Source of the DNA: UBA1672 sp050633325 | Lineage (GTDB): Bacteria > Pseudomonadota > Alphaproteobacteria > Micavibrionales > Micavibrionaceae | DNA length: 24,732 bases | Direction: 5' to 3' | Assembly (NCBI GenBank): GCA_050633325.1 | Contig: JBOEGH010000024.1 | Span: 1 to 24,732, forward strand | Part shown: positions 12,681 through 20,473 of the stretch, piece after piece | How the letters are laid out: every line of letters starts with the position of its first letter | Position numbering within the stretch: the stretch's first letter is position 1 | Position numbers and translations under genes: made by a program | Notes under the pieces: model-generated | What the model was told of the DNA's origin: nothing | The model's input: only the letters and a program-made list of their open reading frames with translations | The model's database searches: none

Positions 12681-14060
12681 ATGGGTGCATGGTCTCACGA
12701 ACCGTTTGGAAACGATACCGCTTGTGATTGGGCGTATGAGCTAAAAGAAACAACTGATCTCTCATTAATCGAAGATGCAATTGAAACGGCAGCACAAAGT
12801 TCAGGCTACTTAGAAGCTTATGAAGCTGAAGAAGCTATAGCCGCTATAGAAGTAATGGCAAAACTTCTAGGAAGAGGAACGCAATCTGATGCGTATACAG
12901 AAGCTGTTGATCAGTGGATACTCAACACAAAAGAAAAGCCAAGCGATGCGCTAATATATAAAGCGACTAGTGCCATCAATTGCATACTTTCGGAAAACTC
13001 TGAACTTGCTGATTTGTGGGAAGGAAAAGAAGAATGGATCAACTCAACAAACCATCTTAAATCTATATTAGAATCAGCACTTCCCTCAGATTATTCTGCT
13101 CCCAACAAACAAACCGATAAAATAGAGATAAAGAGCAATAAACCAGAAGCATTAAATCAAGCAGCAGAAAAACATCGCTTTATTCTCGTTAGCTTAGAAC
13201 CTTCTATTAATGCATTAGGAAAAGAAATCAAGCCTGCAAGATCATCTGTAGTTATGCAGCACCAAACCGTCCTTAACGCAATAAAGGGTATTGAAAAAGA
13301 CTACGAAAAAATTCTAAAGTCATTCTATGCAGCGCCCCCAAAAGCCAAAGGCAGTATATTTGCAAAACTCGCAACTATCTGGGGTGAAAACATCACTCCA
13401 GTGACAAAAGAAGAACTCAAGGACGTCGAGAAAACATTGGGAAACAATGTGACGTTCCCGCCTTCATATCGAAGCGCTGTTTTGAAGGTCGGAATACCAA
13501 CTTTTTCAGAAGAATTCTCACAGAGATTACAAGATGTAAAATCTTTAAATTTCATTCCTCCTAAGGATAAGGGCGACCCCTACGTAGGTACAGAAGAATT
13601 TCTAAATATCAAACGCTTCTTAACGCCAGACGAAATCATAGAGAAAAGCCAGCTTATCGCAGAACAGACTGCTACGCCGCCCACAAATGTTGCCATAGCG
13701 ATTGATGGTAACGGGAACCTGCTATGCTATAAAAACTGTGTTAAACCAGCGGCTCAAGATCCAGATCATTACGGTCAGCCTGATTTAATTTATGATCCAA
13801 ACAACTATGCCATACTTAAAGAAGAAGCCATTGAAGGCGAATTTAAAGAATGGATCGAAAACTACCTTCTCATCAAACCTCTAAATATAAGCGAAGAGAG
13901 TATTCAAGCTTTAAAAGCACCAATAGAAAATATGCAAAAAACCATCAGCGCACTTTTAGATGATGATGAGTATAAGGAAAACACAAGGTATCATAGCGCG
14001 TTTGGGAAGCTATCTAATCATATATCAGAGTTATCGCGCCTTTATACTCAGGAGTTCTGA
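12681..14060 (+). CDS. DUF4259-SUKH fusion, immunity-like protein
   Basis: I chose the ATG at 12681, with AGGGAA about 7 nt upstream, because the protein then begins MGAWSHEPFGNDTACDWAYE, the typical start of DUF4259 proteins. The product is 459 residues. DUF4259 covers about 1-145. A SMI1/KNR4 (SUKH)-like region follows (about 245-400), with the signature KDVEKTLGNNVTFPPSYRSA and a later acidic stretch. A helical tail ends the protein. Both parts are, to my knowledge, associated with immunity proteins of polymorphic and contact-dependent toxin systems. No cognate toxin is recognisable nearby, unless the repeat protein downstream is a partner. It ends before a hairpin terminator at 14153-14171. 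The domain calls are by pattern. Confidence 0.75.
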   Translation: MGAWSHEPFGNDTACDWAYELKETTDLSLIEDAIETAAQSSGYLEAYEAEEAIAAIEVMAKLLGRGTQSDAYTEAVDQWILNTKEKPSDALIYKATSAINCILSENSELADLWEGKEEWINSTNHLKSILESALPSDYSAPNKQTDKIEIKSNKPEALNQAAEKHRFILVSLEPSINALGKEIKPARSSVVMQHQTVLNAIKGIEKDYEKILKSFYAAPPKAKGSIFAKLATIWGENITPVTKEELKDVEKTLGNNVTFPPSYRSAVLKVGIPTFSEEFSQRLQDVKSLNFIPPKDKGDPYVGTEEFLNIKRFLTPDEIIEKSQLIAEQTATPPTNVAIAIDGNGNLLCYKNCVKPAAQDPDHYGQPDLIYDPNNYAILKEEAIEGEFKEWIENYLLIKPLNISEESIQALKAPIENMQKTISALLDDDEYKENTRYHSAFGKLSNHISELSRLYTQEF

Positions 14061-14127
14061 AGTTGTATCATTGGGTATTGAATTAATGACACGCAATATG
14101 ACTTAGTGACGTCAAGTGCCACATTGA

Positions 14128-14141
14128 AACGTCTAGACGTT
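14128..14141. promoter_or_regulatory. 14-bp perfect palindrome
   Basis: AACGTCTAGACGTT is fully self-complementary and lies between the end of the DUF4259-SUKH gene and its terminator. It may be a dimeric regulator site. No regulator in the window can be matched to it. Confidence 0.4.
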
Positions 14142-14152
14142 CATCACTCGCG

Positions 14153-14171
14153 AAGGAATGCGTTCCTTTTT
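14153..14171 (+). terminator. intrinsic terminator after the DUF4259-SUKH gene
   Basis: AAGGAA (14153-14158) pairs with TTCCTT (14163-14168) around a TGCG loop and runs into five T (14167-14171). Stem strength is moderate, but the shape and position are right. It separates the DUF4259-SUKH gene from the small ORF and the repeat-protein gene. Confidence 0.65.
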
Positions 14172-14209
14172 GGTGCTCAAATGCAATTTCAGAAATATTG
14201 AAGGAGCAA

Positions 14210-14323
14210 ATGTTTGATGAGGTAAGGATCGTGGCAGGGAGTAATTCAGGTGTTACGTTTACCCAAATAGAGATTAAGTTTCTTGTTGGAGTGTTTCTTA
14301 TTATGTTATATACGCGAGTATAG
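14210..14323 (+). CDS. 37-residue ORF with strong ribosome site
   Basis: The frame starts at ATG 14210 with AAGGAG 6 nt upstream, one of the best ribosome sites in the window, and ends at TAG 14321-14323, 21 bp before the repeat-protein gene. The peptide starts MFDEVRIVAGSNSG and has a hydrophobic C-terminal stretch (IKFLVGVFLIMLYTRV) that could be a small membrane segment. It may be a leader peptide coupling translation to the next gene, a small membrane protein, or a remnant of a longer gene. Low certainty. Confidence 0.4.
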   Translation: MFDEVRIVAGSNSGVTFTQIEIKFLVGVFLIMLYTRV

Positions 14324-14344
14324 AAAAGTAGAGCATGCGGGAAA

Positions 14345-16837
14345 ATGCCAGAACTTACACAAGAAGAAAAAGATAAGTTGCGGATGTGGCTGTCTGAATC
14401 GTTTCAGGCAGTACAAGATTTTGACGGCTCTGAAGCGTCCGAAGAAAGGCTTTTCTATCCACTTTCTTTGTTTGATGAATTTGTTCGTGCTCAGGTTGAC
14501 GAAACCGCGAACATATCTGATTTGGAGCGCAAAGTTTCTGAAATTGCATTTCCAGAGCACCCTGTAAATATGCCTTTAACCGTTGATGGTTTCCTTGATA
14601 CCGCGTCCGAGTTTTATGAGCGTCTCATAAATATAAAGGCAAACACAGATATTTTTACCCTGATTGAAAATGCTGGTGGTGTTGTTCAGAATAGTGAAAT
14701 GGTGTTTGTAAAGACCGATGATGGACATTTGCAGGTAAGGAAAGGTGAAAATCCGCAAGATTTTGAAGTGAAAACTGAGCCTCGCCTTGCGGCGTTAATA
14801 GCCCATTTAAGGAATGACGGGGTAAAAGGTCAGTCGATTTATATGGATGATTTGGTGATAAACCGGGGTCAAGTATCAGATACAATGATGCGTGAATATC
14901 CATATAACATTGTTCAAATTCCAAGGCTGGATGTAGAAATTGCCGTTTGTGATCAAGTAGGTGAAACTACCTTTGTGAAAAAAGGTACGGTTGGAGCAGA
15001 ATTTTGGGATCATATGAGCAAGGAACAGCTTAAATCTCGAGATGATGTTAGCGCTGTGAACCGTTATAATGACCAGCAATGGTGGGAAGATATTTCTAAA
15101 ATCATTTGCGATAGCGTCGAGCCTGATAATAAGAAAGTTGTTGTAAATAAATGGATTAATAAAGCTGAAAACCTTGATATAGATCTTGTTAAAGCTTCTC
15201 TCCTTGCCCATAGATTACAGACAGGTATTTGGTTAAATTCCGGACAAAAAGCACCGAATGGTGGTACCGGTAGTTATATTTTAGAGCACGGTCCTTATGC
15301 TGGTATGCTTAAGGCGGGAACGCTTAACGCGGCCTTAAAAAATGGTAGTCGTGGGCTTCCATCCGGGCTATCAATTACATCTGTGACAGAGGAAATTTCT
15401 GAAGAGCAGGGCATTGAATATGTGAATCGTAAGAAACAAGCACCCTTAGACATAGACTTAATTAAGGAAAGCCTGTTGGCGCATCGTCAAGCCACAGGTG
15501 AATGGCTTGCTCCTCATAAGCGAGGAAAAGACGGAAATAGTTATATTTTAGAGCATGGTCCTTACGCTAAGAAAATGACGGCAAATGCTTTACAAAGTAT
15601 TTTATCACAATCTATTAGAGGAATAGAGAAACAGTCTTCGATAGCAAAGTTAAATGCTGAAATCTCTGAAGAGCACGGACTGGATTATATTAACAAGAAT
15701 GATAAAGACGATTTAGACATAGATCTAATTAAGGAGAGTTTATTGGCGCACCGCCAAGAAACGGGCGAATGGTTGCGATTAAAAAAATCTGAAACGGAAG
15801 AACCATATAAACTAGAATATGGGCCGTATGCCACTCAGGAAACAATAAATTCTATTAACATTGCATTAGCAAGAGGAACAAGAGGACTCTCAGGCGGTTC
15901 TTCGATAGCAAAGTTAAATGCTGAAATCTCTGAAGAACACGGGCTGGATTATTCAAATCATTTAAATCAAAATAATTTGCATATAGATCTAATTAAGGAA
16001 AGCCTGTTGGCGCATCGTCAAGCCACAGGTGAATGGTTAAGTAATGGTAAGCTTGGTGATAGTGGCACTATAGGTGGCTATGTTCTTGAACATGGCCCAT
16101 ATGCAGGTGAGCTTACAGTAACTGCTATGGAATCAGCGTTGACTACTGGAGGTCGAGGTTTATCGGGCGGTTCTTCGATAGCAAAGTTAAATGCTGAAAT
16201 CTCTGAAGAACACGGGCTGGATTACAAAAATAATCTAGCACAGGAACTTCTAGACATAGATCTAATTAAGGAGAGTTTGTTGGCACACCGCCAAGCTACA
16301 GGAGAATGGCTTTCTAGCTATAAAAAGGATGGTGAAGGAAGAATAGGTGGTTATATTTTAGAGCATGGTCCTTATGCTGGTACGCTTAAGGTGGGAACGC
16401 TTAACGCTGCATTGCAGAGCGGTATTCGTGGTCTTATGGCAGAACAATCCATTGCTAGTGTGAATTCTGAGGTATCTGAGGCACACGACCTTGATTATAA
16501 AAATAAGCTAACTCAAGAGTTTTTAGATATAGATCTAATTAAGGAGAGTTTATTGGCGCACCGTCAAAATACTGGGAAATGGCTTTCCAGTCGTGCGAAG
16601 GGTGCTGATAATAAACCAGCAAGCTATATACTTGAACATGGCCCATATGCAGGTGAAATTAATGTCAGAACACTGGATGGAGCTTTGAGGACTGGTCAAA
16701 GAGGTCTCACTGGCGGTTCTTCGATAGCAAAGCTTCATGCTGAAATTTCTGAGGCACATGATCTTGATTATAGGAATATTCATCCCGCTGCTTCCCAGAA
16801 TAACATTCATGACAATGATTTAGATCTATCTTTATGA
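14345..16837 (+). CDS. six-module tandem repeat protein, function unknown
   Basis: The 830-residue protein has two parts. Residues 1-276 form a unique N-terminal region with a helical start, then a conserved-looking block PYNIVQIPRLDVEIAVCDQ and WWEDISKIICD. Residues 277 to about 814 are six tandem modules starting at L277, L368, L457, L545, L636 and L727 (88-91 residues each). The module pattern is a helix IDLIKESLLAHRQATGEWLS, a variable loop, then YILEHGPYAG, TLNAALxxGxRGL, GGSSIAKLNAEISEEHGLDY. The variable loop and small insertions differ between modules. A similar RGLPGGSSLARLL-type repeat is, from memory, found in large proteins of planctomycetes and relatives; I know of no function. 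Predicted helix pairs in each module could bind nucleic acid or protein. The start has a GCGGGA ribosome-like site. Confidence 0.85.
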   Translation: MPELTQEEKDKLRMWLSESFQAVQDFDGSEASEERLFYPLSLFDEFVRAQVDETANISDLERKVSEIAFPEHPVNMPLTVDGFLDTASEFYERLINIKANTDIFTLIENAGGVVQNSEMVFVKTDDGHLQVRKGENPQDFEVKTEPRLAALIAHLRNDGVKGQSIYMDDLVINRGQVSDTMMREYPYNIVQIPRLDVEIAVCDQVGETTFVKKGTVGAEFWDHMSKEQLKSRDDVSAVNRYNDQQWWEDISKIICDSVEPDNKKVVVNKWINKAENLDIDLVKASLLAHRLQTGIWLNSGQKAPNGGTGSYILEHGPYAGMLKAGTLNAALKNGSRGLPSGLSITSVTEEISEEQGIEYVNRKKQAPLDIDLIKESLLAHRQATGEWLAPHKRGKDGNSYILEHGPYAKKMTANALQSILSQSIRGIEKQSSIAKLNAEISEEHGLDYINKNDKDDLDIDLIKESLLAHRQETGEWLRLKKSETEEPYKLEYGPYATQETINSINIALARGTRGLSGGSSIAKLNAEISEEHGLDYSNHLNQNNLHIDLIKESLLAHRQATGEWLSNGKLGDSGTIGGYVLEHGPYAGELTVTAMESALTTGGRGLSGGSSIAKLNAEISEEHGLDYKNNLAQELLDIDLIKESLLAHRQATGEWLSSYKKDGEGRIGGYILEHGPYAGTLKVGTLNAALQSGIRGLMAEQSIASVNSEVSEAHDLDYKNKLTQEFLDIDLIKESLLAHRQNTGKWLSSRAKGADNKPASYILEHGPYAGEINVRTLDGALRTGQRGLTGGSSIAKLHAEISEAHDLDYRNIHPAASQNNIHDNDLDLSL
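15173..16786 (+). repeat. six in-frame tandem repeats of 264-273 bp
   Basis: Units begin at 15173, 15446, 15713, 15977, 16250 and 16523. Unit ends in copies 3 and 4 are identical over 59 bp (15893-15951 and 16166-16224). Unit starts in copies 2 and 4 are identical over 47 bp (15459-15505 and 15990-16036), while copies 3, 5 and 6 share a different variant (GGAGAGTTT). This indicates recent duplication of unit pairs or gene conversion. Confidence 0.9.
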
Positions 16838-16927
16838 ATTAAATAGGTAAAGGTTAGCCTAGAAAAATTGTATTATCTGTTTGATAACATCGATTATAGA
16901 AATAACGCTTTGCCACTATCACGATAG

Positions 16928-16989
16928 CACCTTTGGTGATATCCGTATCGAATTACAATGATAATGATGGCTACTTATGACCAAAGGTG
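16928..16989. promoter_or_regulatory. 10-bp perfect inverted repeat upstream of a small gene
   Basis: CACCTTTGGT (16928-16937) and ACCAAAGGTG (16980-16989) are exact complements spaced by 42 bp. The right arm contains AAAGG and a GTG that opens the longer frame of the next gene. It may be an operator pair or an mRNA fold that hides a start. Nothing else convincing lies in 16838-17046. Confidence 0.45.
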
Positions 16990-17046
16990 GACATTCTCTG
17001 GAGAAAAGAGTACAGATTAATAAATATCAATATAAAGATTATTGTG

Positions 17047-17433
17047 ATGTCACAGCTAGATTTATCGAATAAATTTAATAATGAAGACCTATTTTTTAGG
17101 GCTGATGCCTATGGTGCTGGTAAAATTTATGCTCGATCTATGTATGGGGAAGAAATTGACCTAACATACGGAGGAAAAAATATGGCTATTAGCATGGTTG
17201 ATATAGAGGGCACCAAATATAGCGAAAATCACTGCAAAACGATGCTATATATGTATTTAAGCGTCGGTGATCCGGAAGAAATAGGATTTGTACCGATTAA
17301 GCCCAGTGTCAATGATATCCAAGATATGTTTAAAGCGCACTCTATGCGGTCACCCGAGAAAAAATTTAAATGGTTATGGGAAGCAAAGCAAAAAATTGCG
17401 CCTGACGTTAAAGACGCACCAGAAGAGCCATAG
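17047..17433 (+). CDS. hypothetical protein
   Basis: The 128-residue protein starts MSQLDLSNKF. An alternative GTG at 16987 would add 20 residues and lies in an inverted repeat; neither start has a clear ribosome site. The protein is soluble, acidic at both ends, with a probable beta-rich N-terminal half (FFRADAYGAGKIYARSMYGE) and a helical C-terminal half with a basic patch (SPEKKFKWLWEAKQK). No family is recognised. It stands alone, convergent with the pentapeptide-repeat gene. Confidence 0.65.
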   Translation: MSQLDLSNKFNNEDLFFRADAYGAGKIYARSMYGEEIDLTYGGKNMAISMVDIEGTKYSENHCKTMLYMYLSVGDPEEIGFVPIKPSVNDIQDMFKAHSMRSPEKKFKWLWEAKQKIAPDVKDAPEEP

Positions 17434-17555
17434 AAAAAATACCCTATGTACATGAATGATTAGCGATAACTTATCATTTAGCAAAATTTGCGGCAGAATT
17501 ATAAATTTCCCATAAGTAATATTATCACACAAATATTCCGTTAGATATCAATGGT
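17434..17555. other. convergent intergenic spacer with an imperfect hairpin
   Basis: AATGAT (17455-17460) and ATCATT (17473-17478) pair, and inner AG/CT extends the stem past one mismatch. It lies between two convergent genes and may be a weak shared terminator; no clean T-run follows. Confidence 0.3.
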
Positions 17556-19577
17556 TTAGTCCACCCCCTTGGGTTTGAAACCGTCAGGCCATATTGTTGT
17601 CGAATCGTATTTTAATTCTTCGATATTTGGTAAATAACGTTTGTTTCCGTTTTTGTCTGTAGACTTTAGCCTGAACTCTAAGCTCGATAAATCTACGCCT
17701 CTAACATCTGCGTTACTTAAATATGTACCATCTGGTAAAATTTTAGCTCCTTCAAAAGTAGCACCTCGCAGATCACTACTATCTGCTCTGAGCGCTAAAG
17801 TAACTCCATTAAAATTGGCATTTTTTAGATCACAGCCAGTGCATTTAAACATTGGAATGTCAGCGCCCCTTAAATCTATACCTTGCAAATTTATATTTTT
17901 CAGCCAAGGAACTTCTCCCCACGTTATACGCTCTCCTATGGGGATTCTACTGTAATTTTCATCTAGAGGTAATTTAAGCCCTCTAAATGAAACTGTTGGT
18001 TTTTCAGACTTGCAACCATCCCATATAGGCATCATATAATGATCTTCAGGTTTAAAGCCTTCAGGAAACTTTGTATGACAGTCATAGTAAGCAAAAAACA
18101 AAAGTGCACCCTCAAGCTTTGCACCTGTTAAATCTGCTCCTTGTAAATTCACTTGCTTGTCGTGGCTCCAAGTTAAATTTGCGCCGGACAAATCGGTGTT
18201 TACGAATTTTACTGCTTTTAGATTAACGCCTCTTAAATCACTTCCAGAAAGATCAAATCCAGAAAGATCAATACTTTCATAACTAGGGTCTTCTCCAAAT
18301 TCAGCCCTTTGGATTTTGTTTAGTTTAGTGCCTTCAAGTTTCATTCCATCTAGTCTGTGAGGCATGGCGTTTGTAAAGTCTGCTTTGCTTAAGTCAATAT
18401 TATCGAATTCTTTAAAGAAGAACTTAGCACCCTTAAAAATAGAACTTTTGAAATCAACGTTTCTACCGATACTGTAAGCAAAAAAGGCACCTGTAAAATC
18501 GGCATTAGAAAAAGTAGTATCTTCAATATTAGCATGGGTTATCTTTGCATTCTGAAAATTAGATTTAATAAAAGAAGCCTTTTTCATTATTGGTTGGCGC
18601 ATTTCAACACCTGAGAAATTAGCATTCTCAAATGTGGAGTTTTCCATTTTAACTTTATAAAATTTAGCGTTGGAAAAATTAGAGCCAGACAGGTCTAGGC
18701 CAGATAAGTCTAATTCTCTGAACTCTAATCCAGAGAAATTTACTTGTTGGCCATCTAATTTCTTTAAATCTCCTAGTTTTAAAATAGATGCTTGATAATA
18801 TTTACGTGCCTCATCGCCACTTATACCTTCCAGATGTTTTATAACTTCCTCATACTTTCCCATTTTGTATAAGTTTCGTCCATAAGCGGTTCTATAATTT
18901 TTGTTGGCTCTGTCTGCTACATAACCGTATTCTTCTAGCTGTTTTTTTAATTTCTCTTTTACTGTTGGATTTGCCACAGTGTCGAGGTTTCTGCCTGATT
19001 GCTCAAAGGTTAAATTTATGGCTCTTTTGTACAAATCGGCGGCCACCTGGAAGTCGTTGTGCTCTTCATGGAACTTAGCTTTTTGTATGAGCAAGTAGGT
19101 TTCTTGAGGATATTCGGAAACAAGAATGCTTAATGCATCTGCTTTTGCTTTGTATTCTTCAGCATTGAGCCAAGGAACTCTGGACTGATAATTTACTTGG
19201 CCTTCTTCAACAAATTGGTATCGAGAACTGCAAATTCCTGTGTTAAATCGTCCGTTTTTATCGGTACTTGTATAAATTACATATGTTGTATCATCTTTAT
19301 ATTTCGTTCCGAACATTCCATCTGTTGAGTGATAAATTTTGAGATGTTTGGGCAACTTACCCTTATATTCTTTAGTCACTTCAAAGGTTGTAAAAGTTTT
19401 TTCAATTTGCTTGCCATTTTCTAGAACGCTTTCTTCTGATAATCCTAGAGCTTTCCCCTTGAAAGCGACTTCATATATTTTGATAGGTTCTTCAGGAAAT
19501 GAACAAGACGTGGCAAATGCTTGCGTAGGTTTTACAACCAATATGGTAGCTAATACGATTATTAATGTTCTTATCAT
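17556..19577 (-). CDS. secreted pentapeptide-repeat protein with N-terminal NTR/TIMP-like domain
   Basis: I chose the ATG at 19577, with AAGGG 7 nt upstream, over 19598; the protein then starts with a clean signal peptide (MIRTLIIVLATILVV...QAFA, cleavage near residue 22-24). The product is 673 residues. About 25-130 resembles an NTR/TIMP-like domain, with a Cys after the signal and a late CSS pair (TGICSSRY). About 135-255 is TPR-like and helical. From about 260 to 640 there are three blocks of A(D/N)LXX-type pentapeptide repeats (for example LDLSGLDLSGSNFSNAKF), predicting right-handed beta-helices. It should be outside the cytoplasm. It follows the AbiEii toxin by 11 bp, so it is co-transcribed with a toxin-antitoxin pair, an unusual partner. 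Confidence 0.82.
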   Translation of the reverse strand: MIRTLIIVLATILVVKPTQAFATSCSFPEEPIKIYEVAFKGKALGLSEESVLENGKQIEKTFTTFEVTKEYKGKLPKHLKIYHSTDGMFGTKYKDDTTYVIYTSTDKNGRFNTGICSSRYQFVEEGQVNYQSRVPWLNAEEYKAKADALSILVSEYPQETYLLIQKAKFHEEHNDFQVAADLYKRAINLTFEQSGRNLDTVANPTVKEKLKKQLEEYGYVADRANKNYRTAYGRNLYKMGKYEEVIKHLEGISGDEARKYYQASILKLGDLKKLDGQQVNFSGLEFRELDLSGLDLSGSNFSNAKFYKVKMENSTFENANFSGVEMRQPIMKKASFIKSNFQNAKITHANIEDTTFSNADFTGAFFAYSIGRNVDFKSSIFKGAKFFFKEFDNIDLSKADFTNAMPHRLDGMKLEGTKLNKIQRAEFGEDPSYESIDLSGFDLSGSDLRGVNLKAVKFVNTDLSGANLTWSHDKQVNLQGADLTGAKLEGALLFFAYYDCHTKFPEGFKPEDHYMMPIWDGCKSEKPTVSFRGLKLPLDENYSRIPIGERITWGEVPWLKNINLQGIDLRGADIPMFKCTGCDLKNANFNGVTLALRADSSDLRGATFEGAKILPDGTYLSNADVRGVDLSSLEFRLKSTDKNGNKRYLPNIEELKYDSTTIWPDGFKPKGVD

Positions 19578-19588
19578 TTTAGTACCCT

Positions 19589-20473
19589 TTAGTCCCATGG
19601 TAGTGATTTATAAAATGCATTCACCTTTTTAAAGCATTCGTCAAAATCGGGCAATTCTCCAAGTTCTAATCCTAGAGTTTCCCATTCACTCTTTGCGCGA
19701 TTGACGATTTCATCTTGTTCAAGTGAATGTATTTTAGGATGAATATCGCGAGCATGGCTCTTTTCAAGAAGAAGGTCTTTAATCTCTTTCAGTTCTTCTT
19801 CATCAAATTTGAACTGGTCTGTTAATATATCCAAATCATAAACATCTTGTCTGCGATAACGTCCCCGCTTTTCTTGCTGTAAAAGCGAACGATACTTCTC
19901 TGCTATAATATCTTTGAGAGAATATGCTGATATTTTTGATCCCTTTTCACCCAATCGAAGAATTTGTATACCGCCTATTGGTTCTTTAAAACTAACATCG
20001 ACAGACAGCACTTTTGATGCTTTTCCCTCATTTAATCGTGTTTCTTGATTGCTTCCTTTTTTTGCATATCCTGCTTTAATTTGAAAAGCAGGTGTTTTTA
20101 ATTTCCCAAAGTCTTTTTCTCTCGGAAAAAATTTTATTGTCTGTATTCTACATGTGATTTCTGGATAACCGAGGCGAGCTGCAACACTGGGAAATGCTTG
20201 ATTTAAAGATTCGCGTATTTCTTCGGCCACATCTGTACTTGGCTCTAGTATTGTAGAATAGTCTATGTCGGCTGTTTGGCGGGGGCTATCATACGCTATG
20301 CCCATTAATAGCCCACCTTTTAAAAAGAACTTATTGCAACATGGGGGCGTAGTGCCCAATGTGGTCAAAAAAATTTCGGTGGCTTGCCTTTCTAAATAGG
20401 CTTCCGGGTCACTTTTTGCTTTGTCTATCCATTCATCAATATTGACAATTATTGTTTCATCTTCATTAGACAT
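19589..20473 (-). CDS. abiEii: AbiEii-family nucleotidyltransferase toxin
   Basis: The 294-residue protein has the AbiEii/AbiGii nucleotidyltransferase signatures: FLKGGLLMGIAYDS (K52, G53, G54), then RQTADIDY (R65, T67, D69, D71) with the metal-binding aspartates. The later AEKYRSLLQQE and RRQDVYDLDIL motifs (about 191-216) are also present. AbiEii toxins use nucleotides to block growth, and with AbiEi they give abortive phage infection and plasmid stability. The catalytic motifs look intact. Its start overlaps the end of the AbiEi gene by 8 bp, so it is translationally coupled, antitoxin first as expected. Confidence 0.9.
   Translation of the reverse strand: MSNEDETIIVNIDEWIDKAKSDPEAYLERQATEIFLTTLGTTPPCCNKFFLKGGLLMGIAYDSPRQTADIDYSTILEPSTDVAEEIRESLNQAFPSVAARLGYPEITCRIQTIKFFPREKDFGKLKTPAFQIKAGYAKKGSNQETRLNEGKASKVLSVDVSFKEPIGGIQILRLGEKGSKISAYSLKDIIAEKYRSLLQQEKRGRYRRQDVYDLDILTDQFKFDEEELKEIKDLLLEKSHARDIHPKIHSLEQDEIVNRAKSEWETLGLELGELPDFDECFKKVNAFYKSLPWD

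Noticed and set aside
15173..16786. Regular repeats that might suggest a CRISPR array
   Set aside because: Units are 264-273 bp, in frame and translated as protein modules. There are no short repeats with unique spacers.
16955..16975. Fur-box-like GATAATGAT near 16960
   Set aside because: Only one half matches the consensus, and no iron-related gene is near.
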